Origin: Paraburkholderia bannensis | GTDB lineage: Bacteria > Pseudomonadota > Gammaproteobacteria > Burkholderiales > Burkholderiaceae | Assembly (NCBI RefSeq): GCF_014200455.1 | Contig: NZ_JACHBW010000022.1 | Location: forward strand, 1 to 64,000 | Direction of reading: 5' to 3' | DNA: 64,000 bases | In this document: in pieces, positions 41,575-51,232 of the stretch | Layout: each line of letters begins with the position of its first letter | Position numbering within the stretch: the stretch's first letter is position 1 | The notes under the pieces: model-generated | Databases searched by the model: none | Seen by the model: the letters and a program-made list of their open reading frames with translations, nothing else | Told to the model about the DNA's origin: nothing | Translations under genes and position numbers: made by a program

Positions 41575-41758
41575 TTGTGTGCTTTGGACTGTCAAGGCAT
41601 AGACAGATATTCGCGCGGCATCCCGGTAGCATGGTTGCAACGGTCGTGATCGAGCACATCAGAGCAAGGGTGACGGCCTGAATGACGGGGAAAGCGAATT
41701 TCGATGTTCGTCTTTCCGTTCCTTTTCATAAGGATTCCTTTTTTATTCGAGAAAGCAA

Positions 41759-42703
41759 ATGTCGAAACTCAACGTAGTGGAAAGCGGTGAACTGTCGATC
41801 CATCCGATCACGGGCCGCATCGGCGCGGAGATTCGCGGCGTGCGTCTGTCCGGCGATCTGCAACCAACGGCGCTGGAAGCCATCAATGCGGCCTTGCTGC
41901 GCCATAAGGTGATTTTCTTTCGCGATCAGACCCATCTGACGGATCAGGAGCAGGAAGCGTTCGCGAAGCTGCTGGGCGATCCGGTGGCGCACCCGACCGT
42001 GCCGGTGCGCGAAGGCACCGAATATCTGCTGGAACTCGATTCGCTGCATGGCGGCCGCGCCAATTCGTGGCACACGGACGTGACCTTCGTCGATGCCTAT
42101 CCCAAGGCTTCGATCCTGCGCGGCGTGACGAATCCGGAAGTGGGCGGCGACACCGTCTGGGCCAACACGGCCACCGCTTACGACGACCTGCCGGCAACGC
42201 TCAAGACCCTGGCCGAACAGCTCTGGGCCGTGCACAGCAACGATTACGACTATGCCGCCGCGGCGAGCTACGCGCGCGACGCGCTCCCGGAGCAGGCCAG
42301 GGCCGCTTACGAACGTTATCGCGAAGTGTTCGTCTCCACGCGCTATGAAACGGAGCATCCGCTGGTGCGCGTGCATCCGCAGACCGGCGAGAAGACGCTG
42401 GTATTGGGCCACTTCTTCAAACGCTTCGTCGATCTGCCGGGCTCGGCGTCGAACCATCTGTTCGAAGTCTTCCAGGGCTATATCACGCGTCTGGAGAACA
42501 TCGTGCGCTGGCGCTGGCAGAGCGGCGATGTCGCCATCTGGGACAACCGCGCGACCCAGCACTACGCCGTGAACGATTACGGCGATGCGCGCCGCGTCGT
42601 GCGCCGCGTGACGCTGGCGGGCGATGTGCCGGTGAGCGTGGACGGGCGCAAGAGCGTCACGCGCACGGTGGAAAAGAATCCGAAGCTCGCCGCCGCGGCT
42701 TGA
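41759..42703 (+). CDS. TauD/TfdA-type Fe(II)/2-oxoglutarate dioxygenase (AtsK/TauD-like)
   Basis: 314 residues. The iron triad is visible as H105-x-D107 (NSWHTDVTF) and H268 (ATQHYAVNDYG), with R279 or R282 placed for 2-oxoglutarate. The family hydroxylates the carbon next to a sulfonate or sulfate group so that sulfite or sulfate is released. The neighbouring arylsulfatase, TonB receptor and importer favour an alkylsulfate (AtsK-like) or sulfonate substrate. A 184-bp gap separates it from the ATPase gene, so it may have its own promoter. Confidence 0.9.
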   Translation: MSKLNVVESGELSIHPITGRIGAEIRGVRLSGDLQPTALEAINAALLRHKVIFFRDQTHLTDQEQEAFAKLLGDPVAHPTVPVREGTEYLLELDSLHGGRANSWHTDVTFVDAYPKASILRGVTNPEVGGDTVWANTATAYDDLPATLKTLAEQLWAVHSNDYDYAAAASYARDALPEQARAAYERYREVFVSTRYETEHPLVRVHPQTGEKTLVLGHFFKRFVDLPGSASNHLFEVFQGYITRLENIVRWRWQSGDVAIWDNRATQHYAVNDYGDARRVVRRVTLAGDVPVSVDGRKSVTRTVEKNPKLAAAA

Positions 42704-42793
42704 GCAGGCCAGGCAATGCGCCGCGCTGCCGCGCGTGTTGAACGGCAGCGTCCGGCGCGGGGATGGAAAACGCTTTATTTGTGGGGGTTTCTC

Positions 42794-43882
42794 GTGGGAC
42801 GTCGATTTTTCGCACAGTTTTACGCCGCTTGTCTTGTCGCGTTTGCGCTGCTGGCGCTGGTTTCTCCGTATGCCCGTGCGCAGAACGTGATCCGCATCGC
42901 GGTGCCCGATATCGGCGCGGCTTCGAAGCCCGCGGGCGGCGGCGTGGTCGACGTACTTTACGCGAACCAGACGCTGGAAAAAGCCTTTCTGAAAGACGGC
43001 GTGAAGATCGAGTGGACCTTTTTCAAAGGCGCGGGTCCGGCCGTCAACGAAGCCTTCGCGAATCATCAGGTCGATCTGGCGTTTCTGGGCGATCTCGCGG
43101 GCATCATCGGCCGCGCGAACGGACTGGATACGCGTCTGATTGCGGCGCTGGCGCGCGATATCAACGGTTATCTCGCCGTGCAGCCGGGGCAGGGCATCAA
43201 GGATCTGAAAGACCTCAAGGGTAAGCAGATCGCGCTCTTTCGCGGCACGGCGCTGCAATTGTCGTTCGACAGCGTGCTGCGCAGCGAAGGCCTGACCGAG
43301 CGCGATTTCCGCATCGTCAATCTCGACCTCAATAGCGCCGCCGCCGCGATTGCCGCGCATCGCATCGACGCCGTATGGGGCGCTTCTTCGCTGTTCATTC
43401 TCAAGGACAAAGGGCTGGTGGATATTCCGGTGAGCACGCGTGGCCGCGATGGCATCGGCACCTTCAAGGCGGGACTGGTGGCATCGAATGACTTCCTGCG
43501 TGCCCATCCCGAGTGGGCGCAGCGCGTGGTCGCCAGCGTGCTGGAAGCGTCCAACTGGGTGTCGGACCGCAAGAATCTGGACGCCTGGCTGCAACTCGAA
43601 CAGACCCGCGCGGGCACGCCCACTTCGGTGTGGCGCAATGAAATCGGCGACAGTGATCCCGCCACGTTCTTCTCGCCGCTGCTCGATCCGTACTACGTCA
43701 ACGCCTTCAAACGCGATGTGGATACGGCGAAGCAGCTTGGCATGATCCGCCAGGGGTTCGATGTCGATCACTGGATCGATGCGACCTATCTGAATCAGGC
43801 GCTCGCACAGACGAAGCTCGCTGGCCGCTGGCAACCTTATCGCACCTTCGGCGAAGCCGAAAAGACGGCAAAAGCGAATTAA
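42794..43882 (+). CDS. ABC transporter binding protein for sulfonate/sulfate ester (SsuA/AtsR-like)
   Basis: 362 residues from GTG 42794 (start uncertain; TTG 42779 is an alternative). Signal peptide FYAACLVAFALLALVSPYARA. The mature protein shows the NMT1/SsuA fold: VDVLYANQTLEKAF, KIEWTFFKGAGPAVNEAFANHQVDLAFLGD, GKQIALFRGTALQ and AIAAHRIDAVWG. It delivers an organosulfur ligand to the permease at 46290. Confidence 0.87.
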   Translation: MGRRFFAQFYAACLVAFALLALVSPYARAQNVIRIAVPDIGAASKPAGGGVVDVLYANQTLEKAFLKDGVKIEWTFFKGAGPAVNEAFANHQVDLAFLGDLAGIIGRANGLDTRLIAALARDINGYLAVQPGQGIKDLKDLKGKQIALFRGTALQLSFDSVLRSEGLTERDFRIVNLDLNSAAAAIAAHRIDAVWGASSLFILKDKGLVDIPVSTRGRDGIGTFKAGLVASNDFLRAHPEWAQRVVASVLEASNWVSDRKNLDAWLQLEQTRAGTPTSVWRNEIGDSDPATFFSPLLDPYYVNAFKRDVDTAKQLGMIRQGFDVDHWIDATYLNQALAQTKLAGRWQPYRTFGEAEKTAKAN

Positions 43883-43899
43883 AAGGCATCTATAACAAT

Positions 43900-46257
43900 A
43901 TGAAGGACCACCACACCTTTTATCGGCTGACGGCGTTTGCCGCAGCGGTTCTGGCCACCACGTCCGCATGGGCGCAGGACGATAGCGCCACGAACACCAC
44001 GAGCGCAACGAACACCACGGCAGCGCCGCAAACCAAAGCCGAGAACCCGGTGCAACTGAAGGAGTTCACGGTCACCGCTCGCCGCCGCTCCGAAAGCGCG
44101 CAGAAGGTGCCCGCGCCGATTTCCACGGTAAGCGGGCAAGAGCTGGAGCGTCAGCGCCTCTATCGGATCCAGGACCTGCAGCAGAGCTTGCCGAGCCTGA
44201 ATGTCTCGTTTATCAATCCGCGCCAGTCGAGCATTTCGATTCGCGGCATCGGCAACAATCCGGCCAGCGACAATCTGGAGCCGAGTGTCGGCGTTTATCT
44301 CGACAACGTCTATCTGGGCCGTCCCGGCATGGCGGTATTCGATCTGCTCGATATCCAGCAGATCGATCTGCTGCGCGGCCCGCAAGGCACGCTGTTCGGC
44401 AAGAACAGCACGGCGGGCGTGCTGAATATTTCGACGCGCCCGCCGCAGTTTCACACCGAAGGCTATCTGGAGCAGTCGGTCGGCAACGACGGCTATGCGC
44501 AGACCAAGGCGCATCTGAGCGGGCCGCTCTCGGAAACGCTGGCGGGCACGCTCGATCTGGAACACACGCACAGCGACGGCAGCGTGACGAATCTCCACAA
44601 CGGCAGCCAGTTGAACGGCGTGTCGAATTACGGCGTGCGCGGGCAATTATTATGGAAACCGAACAATGATCTGAGCGTGCGTTTTATCGCCGATTACAAC
44701 ACGCAGAATTCGAATACTGGCGCGATGCTGCTCTACGGCGTGCCTGCGCACGGCACGTTTCTGTCACGCGCAGCGCTGCTGGGCGTGACGCCGGTGGTCA
44801 ATCCCTCGCAGTTTCAGGTCAACACGGATACCACGCCGCATATGAACGTCCACCAGGGCGGCGTATCGACCGAGGTGAATTACAAGCTGAATTCCGGCTA
44901 TTCGCTCACCTCGATCACGGCGGCGCGCTTCTGGGACTTTTCACCCTCGAATGACGGCGACAACCTGCCGGTGCCGGCGATCAGCAACGCGGGCGTGCGC
45001 GTGGACGATCACCAGATTTCGCAGGAAGTGCGCCTCGCCTCGCCCACGGGCGGCCCGATCGACTGGGTCGTGGGGGCGTTTTACTTCTACGAGCAGACCA
45101 ACACGAACACTTTCACGGCCTTCGGCCCGGACGCGGATCTGTTCCAGTACGGCGTGAATCGCGGCATCCTGAACGGCGTCACGGCGATTTCGCCCGCTTC
45201 GGTGGAAACCAATAGCGCCGCGCTGTTCGGCCAGGCGACATGGCACATCGATACGCGCGCCGATTTGACGGCGGGCGTGCGCGGCACCTACGAGGACAAG
45301 ACCGGCTACGTGAACCGTCTCGCGCCTGCGGGCGGCGCCGCACTGTCGGGTTCGCTGCTCGCGCTGCGCAATGCGGCGGTGGGCGCGTATCAATCGGGGC
45401 AACTGGGGCAGCACGGCATCAGCCCGTCGATGATGCTCAATTTCAGCTACAAGCTCACGTCCGATGTGCTGGCCTACGCGACGCTCTCGCATGGCGAGAA
45501 GTCGGGCGGCATCAATATGGCGGTGGGTTCCGCGCCCACGCTCGGCGCGAATTCGCTGCTGTTCGGCCCGGAGCGCGCCAACGATGCGGAACTCGGCATC
45601 AAGAGCGAGTGGCTCGACCACCGGCTGGTGCTCAACGCGAATCTGTTCTGGACGCAGATCAACGGCTATCAGGCGACGACCTACGTGACGGTGCCGACGA
45701 GCGGACTCGTGACCCAGGTGCTCGCCAACGGCGCGAACGTGCGCTCGCGCGGCGCGGAACTCGATCTGCGCGCGCGGCCGCTGCGCGGGCTGACGCTGGG
45801 CCTGAACGCGTCGTATGTGAACGCCACCTATAGCTCGTACACCAACGGCCCGTGCGCCGCCGAAACCACCCTCGCGACGGGCGCGACCACCTGCAATCTC
45901 ACGGGCAAGCCGGTGTCGGGTGCGCCGCGCTGGATCGCCAATCTGAGCGCGCAATACGAGTTCTCGCTGGGTCACGACGTCGATCAATACGTCACGGGCG
46001 TGTGGTCGCTGCGCTCGAACCAGTACGGCACGCTCGACGATTCGCGCTACGGCCGCCTGCCGGGCTACGGCATCTTCAATCTGGCGACGGGCTGGCGACT
46101 GAACAGCGGCGCGCACAAGTGGGACCTCTCGATCTGGGCGCACAACCTGTTCAACCGCCACTACTACCTGGCCTCGTTCGCGAGCGTGCAGAACACCTAT
46201 ACGGCGATGGCGGGCGACCCGCGCATGGCCGGCGCGACGCTGCGCTTTACCTACTGA
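43900..46257 (+). CDS. TonB-dependent outer-membrane receptor
   Basis: 785 residues. Signal peptide of 25 residues (FAAAVLATTSAWAQ). The plug domain follows (TVTARRRSESAQKVPAPIST, SISIRGIGNNPASDN, GVYLDNVYLGRPG, DLLRGPQGTLFGKNSTAGVLN) and then a 22-strand barrel ending GATLRFTY with a terminal aromatic. It lies 17 bp after the binding-protein gene and 32 bp before the permease gene, so the outer-membrane and inner-membrane steps of uptake are encoded together. Cargo is probably a sulfate ester or sulfonate too large or dilute for porins; this is inference. Confidence 0.92.
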   Translation: MKDHHTFYRLTAFAAAVLATTSAWAQDDSATNTTSATNTTAAPQTKAENPVQLKEFTVTARRRSESAQKVPAPISTVSGQELERQRLYRIQDLQQSLPSLNVSFINPRQSSISIRGIGNNPASDNLEPSVGVYLDNVYLGRPGMAVFDLLDIQQIDLLRGPQGTLFGKNSTAGVLNISTRPPQFHTEGYLEQSVGNDGYAQTKAHLSGPLSETLAGTLDLEHTHSDGSVTNLHNGSQLNGVSNYGVRGQLLWKPNNDLSVRFIADYNTQNSNTGAMLLYGVPAHGTFLSRAALLGVTPVVNPSQFQVNTDTTPHMNVHQGGVSTEVNYKLNSGYSLTSITAARFWDFSPSNDGDNLPVPAISNAGVRVDDHQISQEVRLASPTGGPIDWVVGAFYFYEQTNTNTFTAFGPDADLFQYGVNRGILNGVTAISPASVETNSAALFGQATWHIDTRADLTAGVRGTYEDKTGYVNRLAPAGGAALSGSLLALRNAAVGAYQSGQLGQHGISPSMMLNFSYKLTSDVLAYATLSHGEKSGGINMAVGSAPTLGANSLLFGPERANDAELGIKSEWLDHRLVLNANLFWTQINGYQATTYVTVPTSGLVTQVLANGANVRSRGAELDLRARPLRGLTLGLNASYVNATYSSYTNGPCAAETTLATGATTCNLTGKPVSGAPRWIANLSAQYEFSLGHDVDQYVTGVWSLRSNQYGTLDDSRYGRLPGYGIFNLATGWRLNSGAHKWDLSIWAHNLFNRHYYLASFASVQNTYTAMAGDPRMAGATLRFTY

Positions 46258-46289
46258 TCCATCCTGATTGCACTTGCGGCGAGGCTCAC

Positions 46290-47921
46290 ATGCTCAACAC
46301 GGCGAATTCGACGATTCTCGACGACGCGGCCCGCGCGCCACGCGCGAAGCGCATCGGCGGCCACGCGCTGAGCTGGTCTGCGCTGCTGCCGTGGGCGCTG
46401 CCCGTGTTCGTCTATCTGCTCTGGTGGAAGGCCGCTCACGCGGGCTGGATGTCGGCGCAGATCCTGCCCGCGCCCGAACTCGTGTGGGACAGCGCGCGCG
46501 ATCTGCTGCGCGACGCTCTCGCGTCGAATCTGCTCATCAGTCTGGAGCGCCTCGCGATTGGCTTCGTGCTCGGCACGCTGGGCGGCGCATTGCTCGGTGC
46601 GCTGATGGGAGCGAGCGTCGTCGCCGAAGAGATCGTCTCGCCGCTGTTCTACGCCATCGCGCAGGTGCCGCCGCTCGCGCTGCTGCCGCTGCTGATGGTG
46701 CTGCTCGGCATCGGGGAGGCGCTCAAGCTCGTGCTGATCTTCAAGGCCGTGGCGATTCCGGTGGCGATCCACACCCAGGTGGGCGTGCGCGCGATGCCGT
46801 GGCGCCTGCGCGAGGTGGCGGGCGCGCTGCGTCTGTCCGCCTGGCAGCGCGTGCGCGTGCTGGTGCTGCCCGCCGCGCTGCCGGCGTTCCTGACCGGCGT
46901 GCGCCAGGCGCTCGCGCAGGGCTGGCTCACCTTGATTGCGGTTGAACTGCTGGCTTCATCCGAAGGGATCGGCTACCTGATGGTGTATGGGCGGCAGATG
47001 TTCCAACTCGACGTGGTGTTCGTTTGCATCGTCACGATCGGGCTGACCGGATTCGCGATCGACCGGGGCGTGCAGCGCCTCGACCGCTGGCTCGTGCGCT
47101 GGCCGCATGAAGCGCCGGGCGCGCGCGTATCGCCCAACCTCACGGCGCGGCGCGGCCTGCAACGCGAAGTCTGCCGATACGCGCGCGGCGCGCTGCTGCC
47201 CGCGCTGATCCTCGCGATCTGGGCGCTGGCCGCGCATCGGCATATCGTCGATGCGAATCTGCTGCCCGCGCCAGGCGTCGTGTTGCACAGCGCGATGGAT
47301 GATTTCAAAAGCGGCGCGCTGCCGGTGCCGCTCGCGCATACGCTGGCCCGCGCGGGCGAGGGGCTGGCCGTCGGCGCAGTGGCCGGTCTCGTGCTCGGCA
47401 TCGCGCTGGGCGCGGTGACATGGGTGCGGCGCGCATTCGGCCCCACGCTCACGGCCTTGCGGCAGGTGGCGATCTTCGCGTGGATTCCGCTGCTGAGCGC
47501 CTGGGCGGGTCTTGGCGATCTCTCCAAGGTGATCTTCGTGGCGCTGGCGGCGTTCTTTCCGGTGGTGCTGGCGACCAGCCGCGCCGTGGAGGGTCTGCCG
47601 CCCGCGCTCGTCGAAGTCGCGCTCACGTTGCGCCTGAATGCGTGGCAGCGGCTGCGCTGGCTGATCGTCCCGGCGATCCTGCCCGGCGTGTTCGCGGGGC
47701 TGCGGCTGGCGCTGGTCTATGCGTGGCTCGGCGCGATCGGTGCGGAGTATCTGATGCCTTCTGGCGTGGGTCTGGGCACCTACATGATCGACGCGCAGCA
47801 GCTCTTTCGCACCGACCGCCTGCTTGTCGCCGCGGTCACGATCGGCGCGCTGGGCGCGTTCTCCGGCTGGCTCGGCAGCCGTCTGGAAGCCTCGGCCACG
47901 CGCTGGCGCACGCGCGATTGA
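46290..47921 (+). CDS. ABC transporter permease, two SsuC-type permease domains fused in one chain
   Basis: 543 residues, about twice the usual length. The first permease domain (about residues 25-270) has the cytoplasmic loop EVAGALRLSAWQRVRVLVLPAALP; the second (about 300-540) has EVALTLRLNAWQRLRWLIVPAILP. Each half has its own set of about six membrane segments, so the chain forms a complete translocation pore without dimerising. It pairs with the SsuB-type ATPase at 40744 and the binding protein at 42794. The frame is open far upstream inside the TonB receptor gene, but the start is ATG 46290. Confidence 0.9.
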   Translation: MLNTANSTILDDAARAPRAKRIGGHALSWSALLPWALPVFVYLLWWKAAHAGWMSAQILPAPELVWDSARDLLRDALASNLLISLERLAIGFVLGTLGGALLGALMGASVVAEEIVSPLFYAIAQVPPLALLPLLMVLLGIGEALKLVLIFKAVAIPVAIHTQVGVRAMPWRLREVAGALRLSAWQRVRVLVLPAALPAFLTGVRQALAQGWLTLIAVELLASSEGIGYLMVYGRQMFQLDVVFVCIVTIGLTGFAIDRGVQRLDRWLVRWPHEAPGARVSPNLTARRGLQREVCRYARGALLPALILAIWALAAHRHIVDANLLPAPGVVLHSAMDDFKSGALPVPLAHTLARAGEGLAVGAVAGLVLGIALGAVTWVRRAFGPTLTALRQVAIFAWIPLLSAWAGLGDLSKVIFVALAAFFPVVLATSRAVEGLPPALVEVALTLRLNAWQRLRWLIVPAILPGVFAGLRLALVYAWLGAIGAEYLMPSGVGLGTYMIDAQQLFRTDRLLVAAVTIGALGAFSGWLGSRLEASATRWRTRD

Positions 47922-47953
47922 GCGCCTCACTGGAACCTCACGGATAACCCATC

Positions 47954-49576
47954 ATGTCAAAGCAAGCCGGCAAGCGGCCCAACTTCCTCGTGATCGTCGC
48001 CGACGATCTGGGCTTTTCCGACCTCGGCGCATTCGGCGGCGAGATCGCCACGCCCAACCTCGATGCGCTCGCGCTCGCGGGCGTGCGTTTCACCGACTTC
48101 CACACGGCTTCGGCCTGTTCGCCCACGCGCGCGATGCTGCTCAGCGGCACCGACCATCACGTCGCGGGCATCGGCACCATGGCCGAAGCGCGGCCGCCCC
48201 ATCTGGCCGATAAACCCGGCTACGAGGGCTACCTGAACGACCGCGTCGCGGCACTGCCCGAACTGCTGCACGACGCCGGCTATTTCACGGCGATGGCGGG
48301 CAAATGGCACCTGGGCCTGACGCTCGATCGTGCGCCCTCGGCACGCGGCTTCGAGCGCTCTTTCGCGCTGCTGCCGGGCGCGGCCAACCACTACGGTTTC
48401 GAGCCTGTTGGCGAGGACGACGAACAGCCGCGCCTGATGCGCTCGACGCGCGGCCTTTATGTGGAAGACGGCCACTATGTCGAAGATCTGCCGGATGACT
48501 TCTATTCCTCGGACGCTTTCGCCGCGAAGCTGATCCAGTATCTGGACGAGCGCGCAGGCGACGACGACCGCCCGTTCTTCGCCTACCTGCCGTTTTCCGC
48601 GCCGCACTGGCCGCTGCAGGCACCCGCCGAGATCGTCGCGCGCTACCGCGGCCGCTACGACGCGGGCCCCGACGCGCTGCGCGCCGAGCGTCTCGCGAGG
48701 CAAAAGGAGCTGGGCCTGCTCGACGCCGAAGTGACCGCTCACCCCGTGGTCGCGCCCACGCCCGAATGGGACGCGCTCACGCCGCAAGCACGCGCGTTTT
48801 CCGCCCGCACGATGGAGGTCTATGCGGCGATGGTCGAACGGCTCGACTGGAACGTGGGCCGCGTGATCGACCATCTCAAGCAGACCGGCGAGTTCGACAA
48901 CACCTTCGTGCTGTTCCTCTCCGATAACGGCGCGGAAGGTGCGCTGCTCGAAGCGTTGCCGATCTTCGGCCCGGATCTGCAGCGCTTCATTCGCGACTAT
49001 TACGACAACAGCCTGGAGAACGTCGGGCGCGGCAATTCCTATGTCTGGTACGGCCCGCGCTGGGCCCAGGCGGGCACCGCGCCCTCGCGGCTCTACAAGG
49101 CCTTCACGACCGAGGGTGGCATCCGCGTGGTGGCGTTCGCTCATCATGCGGCGCTGGCGCGGCGCGGGATTGGCGATGCCTTCGCAACGGTGATGGACGT
49201 CGTGCCAAGCGTGCTCGAACTGGCGGGCGTCGAGCATCCGGGCACGCACTGGCGCGGCCGCGAGATCGCCGCCGTGAAGGGCCGCTCGCTGCTGCCGTAT
49301 CTGCGCAACCAGGCCGACGCCGTGCACGACGCGACGCACGTCACCGGTTGGGAGCTGTTTGGGCGGCGTGCGGTGCGCCAGGGCCACTGGAAGGCGGTGT
49401 TCATTCCTGTCCCGGCGGGGCCGGGCGTCTGGCAGCTCTACGATCTCGCGCGCGACCCCGGCGAAACCCACGATCTCGCCGATGCGCAACCGGCCAAGCT
49501 TCAGGCGCTGCTGGCGCACTGGGAACGCTATGTCGAGGAAAACGGCGTCCAGGCGTTCGAATTCGCGCCGGTTTGA
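47954..49576 (+). CDS. Arylsulfatase (type I sulfatase)
   Basis: 540 residues, matching bacterial AtsA length. The N-terminus has the metal-binding VADDLGFSDLG (D17, D18) and the active-site C55-S-P-T-R59 (ASACSPTRAMLLSG), where the cysteine is converted to formylglycine. KWHLG and NGAE residues further along complete the calcium/sulfate site. It releases sulfate from aromatic sulfate esters. No signal peptide, so it acts in the cytoplasm after uptake, as AtsA does. A formylglycine-generating enzyme gene is not in the window. It lies 32 bp after the permease gene. Confidence 0.93.
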   Translation: MSKQAGKRPNFLVIVADDLGFSDLGAFGGEIATPNLDALALAGVRFTDFHTASACSPTRAMLLSGTDHHVAGIGTMAEARPPHLADKPGYEGYLNDRVAALPELLHDAGYFTAMAGKWHLGLTLDRAPSARGFERSFALLPGAANHYGFEPVGEDDEQPRLMRSTRGLYVEDGHYVEDLPDDFYSSDAFAAKLIQYLDERAGDDDRPFFAYLPFSAPHWPLQAPAEIVARYRGRYDAGPDALRAERLARQKELGLLDAEVTAHPVVAPTPEWDALTPQARAFSARTMEVYAAMVERLDWNVGRVIDHLKQTGEFDNTFVLFLSDNGAEGALLEALPIFGPDLQRFIRDYYDNSLENVGRGNSYVWYGPRWAQAGTAPSRLYKAFTTEGGIRVVAFAHHAALARRGIGDAFATVMDVVPSVLELAGVEHPGTHWRGREIAAVKGRSLLPYLRNQADAVHDATHVTGWELFGRRAVRQGHWKAVFIPVPAGPGVWQLYDLARDPGETHDLADAQPAKLQALLAHWERYVEENGVQAFEFAPV

Positions 49577-49745
49577 CGGCCCGGCGGCGATTGCGACGAT
49601 TGCGACGAGGCGCGGGGCGAGCCGCGCAGCTATCCGCACGGCGTTATTGCTGCGGCCTGGATATGGATAGCAAAAAATCATGGTTTGGGCGGGTGGGGAT
49701 CGGATGCTCAAATGGACCGGACACATCATCCCCGGAGAACGAATC

Positions 49746-50573
49746 ATGGCCGCCTTAGCCACGCCAGCGCAGCGGTTTTCGTCGCCCGAGCGCCGCGCGA
49801 CGCATGCGCCGCCCGCGTCTTCGACCTACGCGGCGTCCTCGCACGACGCGCTGTTCCGCCGCGCGCTCGACCCGGTGACGCGCCAACGCGTCATCAACGC
49901 CTTTCTCACCAATCCGAGCCTGCTGCACTGGTCGGCGGGCGCGGCGGCCACGCTCGTCGATGCGGGCTACGAGAAGACCTGGCTGCAAGGCGAACTCGTG
50001 GTGCCGTATCAGGCCGACTGCAAGGAGATCCTGATCGTGCTGGCGGGGGCGCTGGAGGCGAGCTGGGTGAGCGCGTCGGGCGCACGCGTGATCGGCGAAT
50101 ATATCCAGCCCGATTCGGTCATCAACATCATCCCGGCGCTGGACCGCAAAGGCTCGCTGTGTGACCTTTATGCGCGCGGAACGGTGCGGCTGTACCATAT
50201 CCCGCGCGAGGCCATGCTCGACCTGTTCGAGCAGCAGCCCGCGCTGATGCGCGGCTTTTTCGAGCTGATCTGTTCGCGCAACCGCGAACTGAACAAACGG
50301 TTCCGCTTCTCGCGGCTGGCCGATTTCAGTGCGCGCGTGGCCGAGCGGCTGCTGAGTCTGGCGGAGCGTTATGGCAATGCCGTGGATAGCGGCGTGCAGA
50401 TCGGCCTGAAGCTCTCGCAGGACGATCTGGCGGCGCTGCTGGGCGTGTCGCGGCAAAGCATCAACAAGGAATTACGGGCGTTCGCGGAGCGCGGCTGGAT
50501 CGAGATCCGCTACGGGCAGATCACGATCGTCGACGGCGCGGCCTTGCTGACGGTGCGTGAGGCCTGCGAGTAG
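49746..50573 (+). CDS. Crp/Fnr-family transcriptional regulator
   Basis: 275 residues from ATG 49746 (GGAG eight bases upstream). A cyclic-nucleotide-binding-like barrel occupies about residues 70-185 (GELVVPYQADCKEILIVLAG, then VIGEYIQPDSVINIIPAL), followed by the Crp-type HTH (LSQDDLAALLGVSRQSINKE). The FNR cysteine set is absent and the phosphate-binding cassette is not evident, so the effector is unknown. It follows the arylsulfatase gene by 169 bp on the same strand, so it might control the sulfur genes, but could equally be independent. Confidence 0.88.
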   Translation: MAALATPAQRFSSPERRATHAPPASSTYAASSHDALFRRALDPVTRQRVINAFLTNPSLLHWSAGAAATLVDAGYEKTWLQGELVVPYQADCKEILIVLAGALEASWVSASGARVIGEYIQPDSVINIIPALDRKGSLCDLYARGTVRLYHIPREAMLDLFEQQPALMRGFFELICSRNRELNKRFRFSRLADFSARVAERLLSLAERYGNAVDSGVQIGLKLSQDDLAALLGVSRQSINKELRAFAERGWIEIRYGQITIVDGAALLTVREACE

Positions 50574-50666
50574 GTCGGGGAAGGCCGAGTGGTCGGTGCG
50601 CGGTCGCCGCGTGGTCGCAAGATAGTTACCGTTTAGTGCAATAACCCATCGGATAAGGAAAGAAAC

Positions 50667-51212
50667 ATGAGCACGATTTACGACATTCCCGTCAACGCCA
50701 TCGACGGCGCGCAAACCACGCTGCGCCCCTACGCGGGCAAGGTCCTGCTGGTGGTGAACGTGGCGTCGAAGTGCGGGCTGACGCCGCAATACGAAGGGCT
50801 GGAAGCGCTCTATGAAGGCAAGCGCGCCGAAGGGCTTGAAGTGCTGGCCTTTCCCGCCAACAACTTCAAGGGCCAGGAGCCGGGCACCGATGCGGAAATC
50901 CAGGCGTTTTGCAGCGGCACCTTCGGCGTGAAATTTCCGCTGTTCTCGAAGATTTCCGTGGTGGGCGACGACCAGCATCCGCTCTATCGTTCGCTCACGC
51001 AGGCGCAGCCGCAGGCATCCGGCGACGGCCCGTTCCGCGCGCGCCTGGAAGGCTATGGCATCCAGCCCAACGCCGCACCGGACGTGCTGTGGAACTTCGA
51101 GAAGTTTCTCGTGAGCCGTTCCGGCGAAGTGGTTGCGCGCTTTGCGCCCGATACCGCGGCGGACGATCCGAAGCTCGTCGCCGCTATCGACGCGGAACTG
51201 GCGAAGGCTTGA
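50667..51212 (+). CDS. Glutathione peroxidase family protein
   Basis: 181 residues. Peroxidatic C36 in NVASKCGLTPQYEGLE, glutamine in FPANNFKGQEPGT and WNFEKFLVSRSGEV supply the Cys-Gln-Trp-Asn arrangement of the GPx family. A cysteine enzyme rather than selenocysteine; such bacterial members usually use thioredoxin. The ATG lies 11 bases after AAGGAAAG. It converges with the MFS gene with a 20-bp gap. Confidence 0.93.
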   Translation: MSTIYDIPVNAIDGAQTTLRPYAGKVLLVVNVASKCGLTPQYEGLEALYEGKRAEGLEVLAFPANNFKGQEPGTDAEIQAFCSGTFGVKFPLFSKISVVGDDQHPLYRSLTQAQPQASGDGPFRARLEGYGIQPNAAPDVLWNFEKFLVSRSGEVVARFAPDTAADDPKLVAAIDAELAKA

Positions 51213-51232
51213 ACGCCTTTGCGTGACTCGCG

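Noticed and set aside
41688..41720. Imperfect inverted repeat GGAAAG(C)GAA / TTCGTCTTTCC before the dioxygenase gene
   Set aside because: One arm has an extra base and the match is short; not enough to call an operator.
41726..44008. Very long open frame on the minus strand across the dioxygenase and binding-protein genes
   Set aside because: It mirrors two well-supported plus-strand genes. Its translation is H/R/D/A-rich without family motifs, a known effect of GC-rich codon usage on the opposite strand.
47957..49762. 600-codon open frame opposite the arylsulfatase gene
   Set aside because: Antisense shadow of a gene with clear catalytic motifs; no ribosome binding site or recognisable domain.
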